Notes under the pieces: model-generated
The model's database searches: none
Seen by the model: only the letters and a program-made list of their open reading frames with translations
What the model was told of the DNA's origin: nothing
Assembly: GCA_032988165.1 (NCBI GenBank)
Contig: JANTQF010000137.1
Span: 1 to 64,000 of the forward strand
Direction: 5' to 3'
From: Emmonsiellopsis sp. PD_33
Taxonomy: Eukaryota > Ascomycota > Eurotiomycetes > Onygenales > Ajellomycetaceae
Length of the DNA stretch: 64,000 nucleotides
Part shown: piece after piece, positions 54,899 through 64,000 of the stretch
How the letters are laid out: every line of letters starts with the position of its first letter
Position numbering within the stretch: the first letter of the stretch is position 1
Position numbers and translations under genes: made by a program

Positions 54899-57344
54899 AT
54901 GAATAGGCCAGGTACGTTACTCTGCCTTGTCCCTCATGCTATTGGCATGCCGCCTGGTGAAGCTTCTTCATGACCTGCCCCACGCATGGTGACTGTCGTT
55001 TCGCCCCGTCGACATATATCTTTGCTTGGGGGTTTGTTGTTGCCGGTCTGGAGTGGCGGCAGATACACCTGGCATATATACCCTGCCTTGATACGCACCC
55101 TCCCATCTCGACCCTCCGAATACCTTCGAGACGATCGCGACCCCCGGGCCTTTTCTTAAGTCGGACAAAATGCTGACGTATTGGGTCGCAACGCAGGTCC
55201 TGGCCAACAGCCCCTCCGAGGGATGTCAGGTTTCCCCGCTCAACAGCAACCCCAAACTCGAACCGCCAACCCATCACTATCGACTTCCCGTCTTCCAAAT
55301 GGTAAAATCGGTGCGCTTTTCTTTGGTTGTCCAATATCAGCTCTGTTGTTCAAATGCTGACCCATCTTCCACGGTAGGGGCGGGCGCGAACTGGGGGTTT
55401 GGATTACCCATGGGGGGAGCTCCAGGGCTACAGAGCAATCAGCAAAGGAATGTGAATACTATGAACAGTTTTGCACAAAGCATAAGCGGGTCTCAACCTG
55501 CCACGCCTTTAGACCTCTCGTGAGTTACCCAGTCAGCTGGTTATTGTTTTTTCCTTTTGTGTTATAGCTTCATGACCTTGGACGTTCATCCTGGCTACAC
55601 CACACCCGTGCTGCCCTGCACCTCCAAACCAGCGGACTCGATATCTGCACTCCAATATGCGGCGCAGAGGACCAGGTCGCGGGAGAGGAGCTTTCCATTA
55701 CCGCTACTTCCAGAAAAAGCTAACACCCGATGTATCCTCCCATAGCGAATTTCCATCCCTCTCTAGCGTCCCTCAGCAATCCCAGTCAGCGAATTCAGGA
55801 CAAGCCATCTGGGCGAATGCCAGCCAGCGAGCAACACAGCAAGGTGCTATCCAGAGACAAGGCCAGACACCCGCGACATCCCAACCCCCATCCCGAGTTT
55901 CCCAAGTGCAGTCCCACCAACCACAACCGCAATCACATGCCTCACACGACGACCTTTTCCCTTCCGCAACACAGTTCGCAGTACAACTGGACGATTTCAG
56001 GAATGGCGGCCAAGGTATAAGCGGTCAGCTTTCTGGGGGAAGCCAACCTCAAACCGGCAATATTGAGGAGTTTCCACCGTTAGGGAGAAACGCTCCAGCG
56101 GACATTGGCCAGGAAAGACGAGCCAGCCTGCTACAATCGGGAGGGTTCGGCAATTACGGCAGTGGGATGGGGTTCCCAAGCCAAGGCCGTAGCTTACTCG
56201 GGAGCATGGTGAATGGACAACAAGAGGGTAACAGGATGATGTCGCCTAGTGCAACTGGATCAGGTGGTGAGTTGCGACTCTCTTTTTGGCGACTCCGCCA
56301 GGTTAACTATTGCTCTAGTCATGTCCTCAGTGAGGTCTCCTATAGGCCAGGTCCAAAACGGTACCATGTCTCAAGATAAGGAGGTGAGAATTGAATTGCT
56401 TTACTGCTGCCTACTGATTCGTGCTAAGAAGTCAAAAGGATCTCGCAACGTCAGGCATGCAACGAAATACGCGATCTGAAGGGTTCTCAGAACAACAACA
56501 AACACAAGGAATGATGCAGCCACCACCCCAAGGTCGTCAGCAACAGCAGGCTGGCGCTTTTGGGGCCGACGGGCAAGACGCGTCCTTGCAGGGCCAAAAT
56601 ACCGAACAACCACCGGTCTCGCAAATGCCCGATCGAGATAGATTTGGGCTTCAGGGACTACTCGCGATGATACATGGCGACAATCCTGATGTTGGAGGGC
56701 TCGCAGTAGGGCAGGATCTGATGACTCTCGGACTGGATCTGAACCAACCGGAGTACGTTACTCCCTCCTGGCTTTATCTACGTTGTAGTCCAGCCGACTG
56801 ATGATATTCACTTTTAACAGGCCTCTCCATCCCACCTTCGCGTCGCCATTCATATCATCCAATGCTTCAGCGCCTCTTCAAACGGATTATAGCCTCCCAG
56901 CCTGCTACACCGTGGCAAACGTCCAACCGCTGCAATCGCGCATCCCCAGCTTTAGCGACGAAACACTTTTCTACATATTCTACAGCATGCCTCGAGATGC
57001 CATGCAGGAGCTGGTTGCAGAGGAGTTGATGAATCGGAAATGGAGATACCACAAGGTCGAACGCGCGTGGCTGACTCGGGACGACGCGTACCCAAGTCCT
57101 GTCGAAGTTGAGAGGGGACTTAGCGAACGCGGCGTATATCTGTGGTGGGATACCTCCACATGGAAGAAAGTCAGGGTGAGTTTTCTTCGCTTCACAACCA
57201 CACCCCCTCCCTACACGGGAATGTAATCTAAATGACTAATAATTCCCACAGCGCGAATTCATCCTCCGCTACGCAGACCTGGACAACCACTTTGAATCCC
57301 ACCGGAGTTTAATCCAAAGCGTTAACTTCGCTCGACCTACCTAA
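54899..57344 (+). CDS. NOT2: CCR4-NOT complex subunit NOT2 (Cdc36-like)
   Basis: Eight exons: 54899-54911, 55197-55301, 55378-55519, 55746-56266, 56319-56383, 56439-56752, 56821-57175 and 57252-57344; 535 aa. The first exon holds four codons plus one base before a 285-nt intron. The N-terminal 400 residues are Gln/Ser/Pro/Gly-rich and mostly disordered, with conserved short segments LDLSEFPSLS, IEEFPPLGR and RFGLQGLLAMI. The C-terminal NOT2_3_5 domain (about residues 410-535) reads IPSFSDETLFYIFYSMPRDAMQELVAEELMNRKWRYHKVERAWLTRD...YLWWDTSTWKKVRREFILRYADLDNHFE. CCR4-NOT shortens poly(A) tails and regulates transcription. Exon 6 is entered through an AAG rather than a CAG/TAG acceptor, the least certain junction. 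Confidence 0.92.
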
Positions 57345-58016
57345 TAACAGCCAGCCAGTTTAGTTTGGTTCCGGGGCGGGGGAGAATTTTTTAACGGAAT
57401 GACCCTTTGCCACGTTTCCATCCCTTTTCTAGCATACGCAATACTTCTGCACCTCAAACACGCCCACACGCTCCACATTCAAATTTTCCCCCCCATAACC
57501 TATCCCGTCACAACAGCAGGTAGATAACTGTCCACAAGTTAAAATAAAGGCTTGTCAGTCATATTATACCGTCGCGATCTTTGGAAGAAAGAGGTAGCCA
57601 GCCAAGTAGCTAAGCTAAGCCAAACAATTGAAAACCATCCGTCTACGCTACTAATCTACTTACTATTCCGGAACAAATTCATTGCCAACCTCTTTTCTTC
57701 TTTTGAATTTTTTTATACTATCGAAACAAGCCTTTTCCCCTTTTTTCCCCTCCAGCTCCCCTGTCCAACATCGACAGGGGGGTTATGTATTAGTCATCTA
57801 TGTATGGCCTGCAACCGCGACGTCGCGAGATAATAATTATGCAGCTATGTACATACATCGTAATTGGGCTTATATAAATCCATATGCGATGTAGGTATCG
57901 TAGATAGTAGGTACATATACCCGCGCTTGTCAATTATGAGGGGGGTAAGGAAATATTATTATTAGATTTATGTGTATGTTGGATAGTATGTGTAGGGTAG
58001 TGCAGACAAGTAAAGA
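57345..58016. other. Convergent intergenic region
   Basis: About 0.7 kb between the NOT2 and thioesterase 3' ends; poly-pyrimidine and A/T-rich, with several GTAxATA-type short motifs. No gene. Confidence 0.5.
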
Positions 58017-58677
58017 TCAAGTCTCCACATGGATGTATGTATGTATGTATGTATGTATGAACCTGCTTCCCGCTGTCCATATATGTCTATCCCAACTCAC
58101 AATTTCGCCCCATTCCCCCTCCCCCTCCCCATCCAGATCCACATTAACCTTATCATGTTCCCCAACCACACAAACCACCCCATCCGCCACCCTCCTAATC
58201 TCCGTCCTCACCAGCGCCAGCCTCTTCCCCGCATGCACCAGCTCACTAACAATCCTCACCTCCGTGCCCAGCGGCACAGGCCGGAGGAACTTCACATTCA
58301 GCGAGCGCGTGACGCCGCCGCCGTGGGAGAAAAAGCCCGGCCTCGAGAGGGCCAGGAGCAGGCCGGTGGAGAGCACGTCGATGAGCGTCGAGGCGCAGCC
58401 GCCGTGTAGGCTGTTGGATTTGTTGCAGAGCGGGGGGGAGATGGTTAGGAGGAAGGAGGTGCGCGGGGGGGGGCCGAGGGTTGCGGTGTCGTAGCGGATG
58501 GTGGTGCGGAAGAGGTCGTGGTTGTAGCCCTGTTTGTGTTGGATTGGGGGGTTGGTTGGATTTTACTGTTCTTCCTGGTGGGTGGGTAGGTAAATATGGG
58601 GGTACCTTGTATGTATCGTTCTTTATTTCGGCGTCGTAGATTGCCTTCATGCGTCTTGAGAACTTTTTGGCGTCCAT
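58017..58677 (-). CDS. HotDog-fold acyl-CoA thioesterase (PaaI/THEM4-like)
   Basis: Two exons on the minus strand, 58606-58677 and 58017-58529, give 194 aa. The core has the HotDog pattern: LCNKSNSLHGGCASTLIDVLST, with the HGG motif that positions the thioester and an acidic residue on the central helix (Asp of LIDV), then GVTRSLNVKFLRPVPLGTEVRIVSELVHAGKRLALVRTEIRRVADGVVCVVGEHDKVNVD, the expected strand-loop-strand order. It should hydrolyse an acyl-CoA; the substrate is unknown. No transit peptide is apparent. The last dozen residues (FIHTYIHTYIHVET) are encoded by a (TGTA)n microsatellite that runs into the stop codon. Confidence 0.85.
58033..58059 (+). repeat. (ATGT)n microsatellite within the thioesterase C-terminus
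   Basis: Nearly seven perfect ATGT units. On the minus strand it encodes the alternating His-Thr-Tyr-Ile tail just before the stop codon at 58017. Confidence 0.85.
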
Positions 58678-60039
58678 GGTGGTATGTATGAGCGGGAAGG
58701 AGTGGGAGAAAGGAAAAGGCTTCGAAGTGGCGTTGATAGAGAGAGTAGTGTAATGAAAGAAAGAGTGAGAATGGCAGATGAATAGATCAGTCGGTATGGA
58801 ATTAAGAATTATAGATGGATAGTATAGTATAGGCGACGCAGACTATAAGGAAATTATAAAGAGAAAGAAGTCAAGGTCTGCCTCTCACACTCAAGATTTT
58901 GAATGCTGCGAAAAAGGGCACTGATGAGGCAGCCAGAGAAGAAACAGACGAAAAAGAAACATGAAGCAATGTCTGGAAAGCCATGGCAATCGCCAGTATT
59001 TATTTAGTTCCGTCGAAATCTGCATGTCCGACCACATCCCCAGTGAACCAGCGAACCTCGTGCGATATCTGGCGCCTTCTGGTTCGTGGTTCCGCAGTGG
59101 TCGAAGCCCCTTTCTGTATCCGATCCAGGACTAAAAGGAACCCGTCCTGGAGAAAAGTTCGAAGCGGGAAACTTTCGCCTTGATCCTTAGGCCGATCGCG
59201 ATCCGTCGATACCAGGTGCCAGGAGCCAGGGTCTTTTTACCTTCAACGCCAGATTGGCGCGAGACTAACCACGGCCGGGCCCTGGCTTTCCCCGCAGCGG
59301 GTCGGCAGTGGGAGGAAAAATGCTGGACTGTGGACAACTTGACGAGGCTGCATTTGTCGAGTAAAGCGGGTGGTTGGAGATGTGGGCGTTTAGGGGCTGG
59401 ATACGAGATTTGATGGAACTAACCAAATATCCTATCTCACAAGAGGAGCCCGGGGGATTGGGACTGATATCCCTCCGCAGCCCTGCGCAGGGACATCCCC
59501 TGACGACCTGGCGATATCAACATCAGCCTCTTCAAGGACTTCGAATTCCAGGAAGCCATCGTGGGTTTGGCTAAACATAGGGGCACACAGGGCATCTACA
59601 GAATGGCGGCCACGACTCTGCGGAATCCCCCCCTTTCTACTTGCACACCATCCAGTTATTGTTTCCCACGATGCCGTGTCTCTGCGGAGGAAGCCCAGGG
59701 CGATAAATAGTGACACCTTCTGTTCGGTGCTGGACATGCTGAGCTGCGGCTTCCCGGCGCTTCAGGGGGGTTGGATCCCCCTTCCACGCTCTCCAGGTCA
59801 AAACAACAGAGGGCAAAAGGGGGACTGCTCGCCTTCTCGATGTTTTGATCTCCATCTTATTCCAGGTCTGAAGATCCCTTGAGAGACATCTACATATCTG
59901 TTTTGTCGTTCATCCGAATGAAGCATCGGTCTTGATTCGTTGCTGCACCAGCTTTTACCTTTTTTGCTATCTTGAACCGCAGCCATTCGGGCACTATCGT
60001 TCCCAATTACCTCTACGGCGTTGGTTAGGAGAGTCCAAG
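58678..60039. other. Intergenic region
   Basis: About 1.36 kb between the thioesterase start and the next gene start. Frames of 60-140 codons occur on both strands (for example 59432-59737 and 59798-60226, minus) without recognisable motifs. Further 5' UTR exons of the 60-kb gene may lie here. Confidence 0.45.
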
Positions 60040-62191
60040 ATGTCCTTCCTTGCCCCTTACACATCGATGATGCGGGTTGGCCAAGGGTAGGATATACTAC
60101 TATCAATGGTGTTAGTCTTGTTACTGACACCGGGCCAGGTTCAACTCCTACACCCAGCAAATTTGCGTCGACGATGCAGTAGTCATCCATGAATGGCCGT
60201 GGGTTGCAGCCGCACCGAAGCACCACCTTCCTGGTCAGTTCCCAGCCGAAACTGGCAATTCTCGCGAAAAGAATGGCGATGATCTTGCTACCGAGATGTC
60301 CGCCCAGGAGGCCCCTGATTCTCTCCAGCAGCCCACACCCCTAAAGCCCGAAAAGTTCAAGGCTTCAAATGTGAACCAGACTGTTACATACACTGCGCAT
60401 GCTATCGACAACCTCGCAGATGTCGTCGATACCCTCAATATCTCGTCCAGCGCCACTATCAACGCCGGTTCCGCCCAGACCAGCGGCAGCGCGAGCTTTG
60501 TGAAGGAGAACAACATCAGCGAGAGTGATATTAATTTTATCGTCTCCGTCAAAGTCACCAACGAGTTACCTGCTCATTCGACACGCCTGGAATTTCGACC
60601 TATGGAGGGTTTGGACCCTGATCGATTCTCAGAGGTATACGGTGATTGCTTCATCGCAGGGTTCCTCGAGGGCGGTGAATTTTCGTCCATTGTCAGCATC
60701 AAAGTCAACGACAAGAATAAGATTTCCAAGGTGAAATTAGCGGCAGAGATGGAACTCTCTGCCACGAAATACTTTAAGCCTGCTACTGGTGCTGAGGGTG
60801 GCGTGGACAGCCAGGATGTCTGGACTGACACTGAGATGAGCATTTCGGTGACATGGTCAGGGGGGGGAAATATCAAGAAGCCCAAGGTAAGAGATGTATA
60901 ACAAGCATCTCCTTCTCTCCGTTTTCTGGCTAACCTTCAGCTATAGGCCAGTTGGGACTTGCAGACTATTATCCAAGCTGCCAGCGACTTTCCTGCCCAG
61001 GTCTCAAAGTATTCGCAGAAAACCTCTGCTATTCTGATGAGTTATAACTCCATTCGGTCGTTTCATGAATTCAACGCCAAGTCCACTCTGCCCCTTGTTG
61101 TCCTTGATTATCGTTTATGCGGTAAGTATTAACTGCCCATGGTAAAATGCTGTGCGTCAACTTACAGTATGCATAGATTTATATACGGCGGAACTTCTCA
61201 GCGCCTTTATTGCTTATAAAGCTGTATGGAAAGCTATCTCAAAAAGTGAGCTGCTACAAACCCATACCCAGCGATTGGTCCTAACAGTGTATCAGTGATC
61301 AAAGTTCCAGAGCGTTACAAGGCAAAAGACGCGAGTGATGAGGTGCCGGATCCTATCCAGTGCGATCCAATCTCTCTTAATCAAGCCAAGCTGGAGTGTC
61401 GAAAAGGCATGACACTCATTCTTGAAGAGGTAACCCCTCCCCCTTGCTGATGGTGGTTTTTTTTAACCTCGTGGCAGACAAAAATATTGGCACGAAAACC
61501 GCACCTTGGGATGACTGGTGAGGACGGTACCGTGAGACAACTACCTTGCGCGTATGCGTCAGAACTTGCTACACGTCTTCCGGTAAGTGTACAAGTTCGG
61601 CTCAAATAAAAAGGTAGCCTCGGTTGTTAACTATTTGGTTTCAACAGATACCCTTAGAAACACCTGAGATCAGCGATCTCCGTCGCGTCTCTTCGTTAGC
61701 TGATGAAATGACTATGGTTAATCAACTTGTCACGAATCCCACTTTTCTTCCACGCATAGACAACCCAGGGGGGAAGATTCCCCGAGTCGCCGGGACTCTC
61801 TATTCTACCCATGCAGGCGGCTCGTCGGATAGGATCTCTAGGTAAGCCTAAGTCTACCCTTCCCGAAAGGACCTATGAAAATAATTGTTGCTGATACTGC
61901 TTTAGCAATCATCCAATCAGAACCCTCGAGAGTGCAGGTGAGAATGGACAGCTGGAGCCCAGTCGGTCTTGTATACTCTCCCCTGTGTTCCTGGCCACGG
62001 CAGGTTCACGCTGCGTTGACATGATCTACCGCGCGCTGCTCTTAAAATGCTGTTTCCGTCGGCCAAAGAAAGTGAAATTCCGCACTCCGAGGGGGAGTTC
62101 TAACCCACAAGACCCGATGAGCGTTGACCAGGCGGTGGTTATGTCAGGTGCAATTATGTCTAGTACTGCCCTGCCTACCGAAGTTATTTGA
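60040..62191 (+). CDS. Unrecognised 585-aa protein, eight exons
   Basis: Exons 60040-60086, 60139-60886, 60947-61121, 61177-61245, 61296-61429, 61478-61582, 61648-61841 and 61906-62191 join in frame through seven GT-AG introns (about 48-65 nt), strong evidence of a real gene. There is no signal peptide. The N-terminus reads MRVGQGFNSYTQQICVDDAVV, followed by VIHEWPWV. Residues about 85-260 look like a beta-rich domain with VTYTAHAIDNLADVVDTLNISS, YGDCFIAGFLEGGEF and SATKYFKP. The segment YGDxFIxGFxxGGEF resembles a motif seen in some fungal MACPF-like proteins, but I cannot confirm membership. The middle is helical and Cys/Lys-containing, and the C-terminus is basic. I do not recognise the function. 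Fusion or alternative splicing near the last intron is possible. Confidence 0.75.
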
Positions 62192-62789
62192 TTTCAAAAC
62201 TTCCTTGCTAGGATGAAAGTAGATCAATGGGAAGCTGGGGTATTAGCTTTATCCGGGCGCTGTTACAAGCACCGGTGAGCCTCAAGGGGGTGAATTGTCA
62301 AGCACGCACTGCTATTTTAGTTTCGGTGTATATAATATTATGCAATTGATATAGAATTATATTTATAATTCGTCCAATTTTTATAATCGTCCTCAGAAAA
62401 CCACCCCCTATTAGGGCTGGAGCAAAAGTCACATGATTCCGCGTAGCTCCAGCCGCGTCGCAAACCCAAAGCTCCGGCTTGCCCAAACCACGATCTTCCA
62501 CTCAAAACCTCCCAACCGTCTACTCTCTTTTTGTACCTATCCCGCACCCGTGAAAGGGTCGTCAATTGATTTCTCTTACCCTCCGAAGGACTTCAACTTT
62601 ATTCCCTCCTACCCTTCGCTCATCGTCATTTTGTGTTTCAGCCACAATTCGCCGAATTATTTCTGGGCTCCAATGCGCCTGTCGTCGTCGTCGTGAACGA
62701 ACGGAGGAAGGAAGGAAGGAGGGATAATCACGATATAGAACGGACGGACCGAACGGGCGGACGGACGGACGGGATTAAAATATTCGAAA
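62192..62789. promoter_or_regulatory. Intergenic region upstream of ORC4
   Basis: 598 bp containing the ORC4 promoter. A purine/GGAC-rich tandem (GGAC/GGAAGGAAGG units) lies at about 62700-62770 in the likely leader. No gene. Confidence 0.5.
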
Positions 62790-64000
62790 ATGGGTGAATT
62801 TACAAGCTCGCGGCCTTCGAAGCGGAGGAGGGTTGTTGGGATGGGTACGAGGGCTGGGACGCAGGCTGGGACGCGGGCTACGGCTGCCACGGCGGCTGGG
62901 AATGGTGATGGTGATGGTGATGCTCCGCAGCAGCAGGCGGCGGAGCGGGGGCAAGAGGAGGAGGTGACTGGGCGTCGCTTGAGATCTTCTACGAGGCGGA
63001 AGACTGTGCCGAAGCGGGATGTGGGGGTTGTTGGTGGGGAGGCCCAGGTGAGGGAGGAAGAAGGGAAAGGGGAAGAGGAGGAGGCGGTGGAGGAGGAGGA
63101 GGAGGGTAAGAGGTCGTCGCCTGAGCGGGTGTGGATTTTGAGGAGGAAGCAGCCGGGGAAGCAGCTGGGGCGATGGCAACCGACGGAGTACGAGTATGTG
63201 GTGGGGGAAAAGGGGAATATCCCTACTGGTAGACGGAGACCCTTGGGAGGGGGGCCGGATAGTATAAGTCCTAAGGCTGGGGAAACTTTGTCCTGGATGA
63301 TGGTTAAGGGGGAGTGGGTTCTCGCTGATGAGGATGGGGTCGGGGATGTACCTGTGGATGATGAGGTGGATGGAGATGGGAGAAGTGAGAGGGCGGATGT
63401 GTTGCAGGGTGGGAATGGGAATGGGAATGGGGTTGTTAACGGGCTGCGGTCTAAGCGGGGCCGTCGGGCACGATTGGGGGAAAAGGTAGATGAGGAGATG
63501 GAAGCGGCAGAGGGGGAAGCGGGGGAGGAGGATTACGATATTTCTGCCTTGCAATTGCAGCAAGAATTGGTCCACAATGATGATACTACTACGGCGGAGT
63601 TGGAGGAGTTACCTCCCTTCGCAGTCGAGTTTAAGGAATTTTGCGAGGAAAACGAGCTGGAGGAGCATGTCGGGTCTCTTGCAAAGGTTGTTCTCAAGAA
63701 ACTTACGGGGAAAGCTCCCGTTCCGCTTCGTGCTTTGGACTCGGAATACCAGACCGTCCATCAGCTCGTTGAGCAGACTGTTGTTGCTGGAGAAGGAAAC
63801 TCGCTACTCCTTCTCGGATCAAGAGGTTGTGGGAAGACCGCGGTGGTAGAGGCTGTTATTTCCTCGCTGGCGAAGGAGTACAGGGATGATTTCCACGTTG
63901 TACGTCTAAACGGGTTTCTCCACACGGATGATAGAATCGCTCTGAGAGAGATTTGGCGCCAGCTAGGCCGCGAAATGAATGCGGAGGAGGACATGAGCAA
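62790..64000 (+). CDS. ORC4: Origin recognition complex subunit 4, 5' part (cut by window end)
   Basis: Open frame from ATG 62790 to the window end: 403 codons seen, no intron recognised, 3' end missing. The first 270 residues are low-complexity and highly charged: a basic start (SSRPSKRRRVV), Gly/Asp repeats, acidic Glu runs and an SKRGRRARLG block, all probably disordered and nuclear. The AAA+ domain begins at about 310; Walker A is LLLGSRGCGKTAV (residues about 340-352), preceded by the QTVHQLVEQTVVAGEGNSL initiator and followed by FHVVRLNGFLHTDD, which matches the Orc4 family. ORC marks replication origins and loads Mcm2-7. Walker B and sensor motifs are outside the window. The long acidic/basic N-terminal extension is a fungal feature and is absent from animal Orc4. 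Confidence 0.9.
   Translation, partial: MGEFTSSRPSKRRRVVGMGTRAGTQAGTRATAATAAGNGDGDGDAPQQQAAERGQEEEVTGRRLRSSTRRKTVPKRDVGVVGGEAQVREEEGKGEEEEAVEEEEEGKRSSPERVWILRRKQPGKQLGRWQPTEYEYVVGEKGNIPTGRRRPLGGGPDSISPKAGETLSWMMVKGEWVLADEDGVGDVPVDDEVDGDGRSERADVLQGGNGNGNGVVNGLRSKRGRRARLGEKVDEEMEAAEGEAGEEDYDISALQLQQELVHNDDTTTAELEELPPFAVEFKEFCEENELEEHVGSLAKVVLKKLTGKAPVPLRALDSEYQTVHQLVEQTVVAGEGNSLLLLGSRGCGKTAVVEAVISSLAKEYRDDFHVVRLNGFLHTDDRIALREIWRQLGREMNAEEDMS

Noticed and set aside
57970..58494. 174-codon and 126-codon plus-strand frames over the thioesterase
   Set aside because: They result from the stop-poor (ATGT)n and GC-rich antisense of the HotDog gene; no domain is present.
59432..60226. 101- and 142-codon minus-strand frames
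   Set aside because: No motif, no splice support, and they overlap the probable promoter and 5' leader of the 60-kb gene.
62775..63575. 266-codon open frame on the minus strand
   Set aside because: It is the antisense of the purine-rich ORC4 N-terminal coding region; the Pro/Leu/His-rich composition comes from reverse-complemented Glu/Gly/Arg codons.

Overview
The window is nuclear DNA of a filamentous ascomycete, most likely a Eurotiomycete (Aspergillus/Penicillium-like). The genes carry short GT-AG introns of about 50-260 nt with CTRAC branch sites, and promoters and leaders are rich in CT and poly-T tracts. Recognisable products are typical of this class: SMC2 at 1,179 aa, a Rab GDI at 469 aa, Trm140, Jip5, Alg10 and Psf2. 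A GH5 mannanase and a GH43 arabinanase argue for a plant-litter saprotroph or plant-associated species and against the Onygenales, which largely lost such enzymes. The species assignment is inference. All exon junctions were read by eye from splice signals and frame continuity; for the named genes total coding lengths are multiples of three.

Layout. 1-26 kb: PAQR/Izh3 receptor (2.3-3.9 kb); an unrecognised 305-aa protein divergent from a Gal4-type Zn2Cys6 regulator (6.5-11.6 kb); an F-box/PHD-like protein (12.7-14.2 kb); Trm140 tRNA methyltransferase (14.8-15.9 kb); a Cys-anchored, Pro/Ser-rich hypothetical (16.7-17.4 kb); a 922-aa F-box-like multi-zinc protein (19.2-22.0 kb); diphthamide protein Dph2 (22.6-24.3 kb); a decayed maleylacetate-reductase relic (24.6-25.0 kb); Jip5 (25.5-26.9 kb).

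27-37 kb is gene-poor and accessory in character: secreted endo-beta-1,4-mannanase (29.4-30.8 kb), a stand-alone CYP505-like P450 with an altered I-helix (31.8-33.2 kb), a 79-aa Cys-containing secreted protein (33.9-34.2 kb) and a secreted endo-1,5-alpha-arabinanase (35.8-37.0 kb). Housekeeping genes return at 37-42 kb: Alg10, Psf2 (GINS) and a CUE protein of the ER membrane. 42-45.4 kb holds a duplicated promoter-like block, a doubtful ORF and a five-exon SAM methyltransferase.

45.8-64 kb is dense and conserved: SMC2 (condensin), Rab GDI, mitochondrial ribosomal protein uL29m, NOT2 (CCR4-NOT), a HotDog thioesterase, an eight-exon gene of unknown function, and the 5' part of ORC4, which runs off the window end. 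SMC2, Psf2 and Orc4 all serve chromosome replication or segregation, but they are dispersed and nothing suggests an operon-like unit.

No rRNA, tRNA, CRISPR, intact transposon or virus-like element was recognised. The most interesting signals are the MAR pseudogene, the variant P450, the inverted-repeat operator candidate between the regulator and its divergent neighbour, the duplicated palindromic block at 42.3/42.7 kb, a microsatellite used as coding sequence in the thioesterase tail, and the unassigned 585-aa gene. I found no clear evidence of a wholly new biological system.
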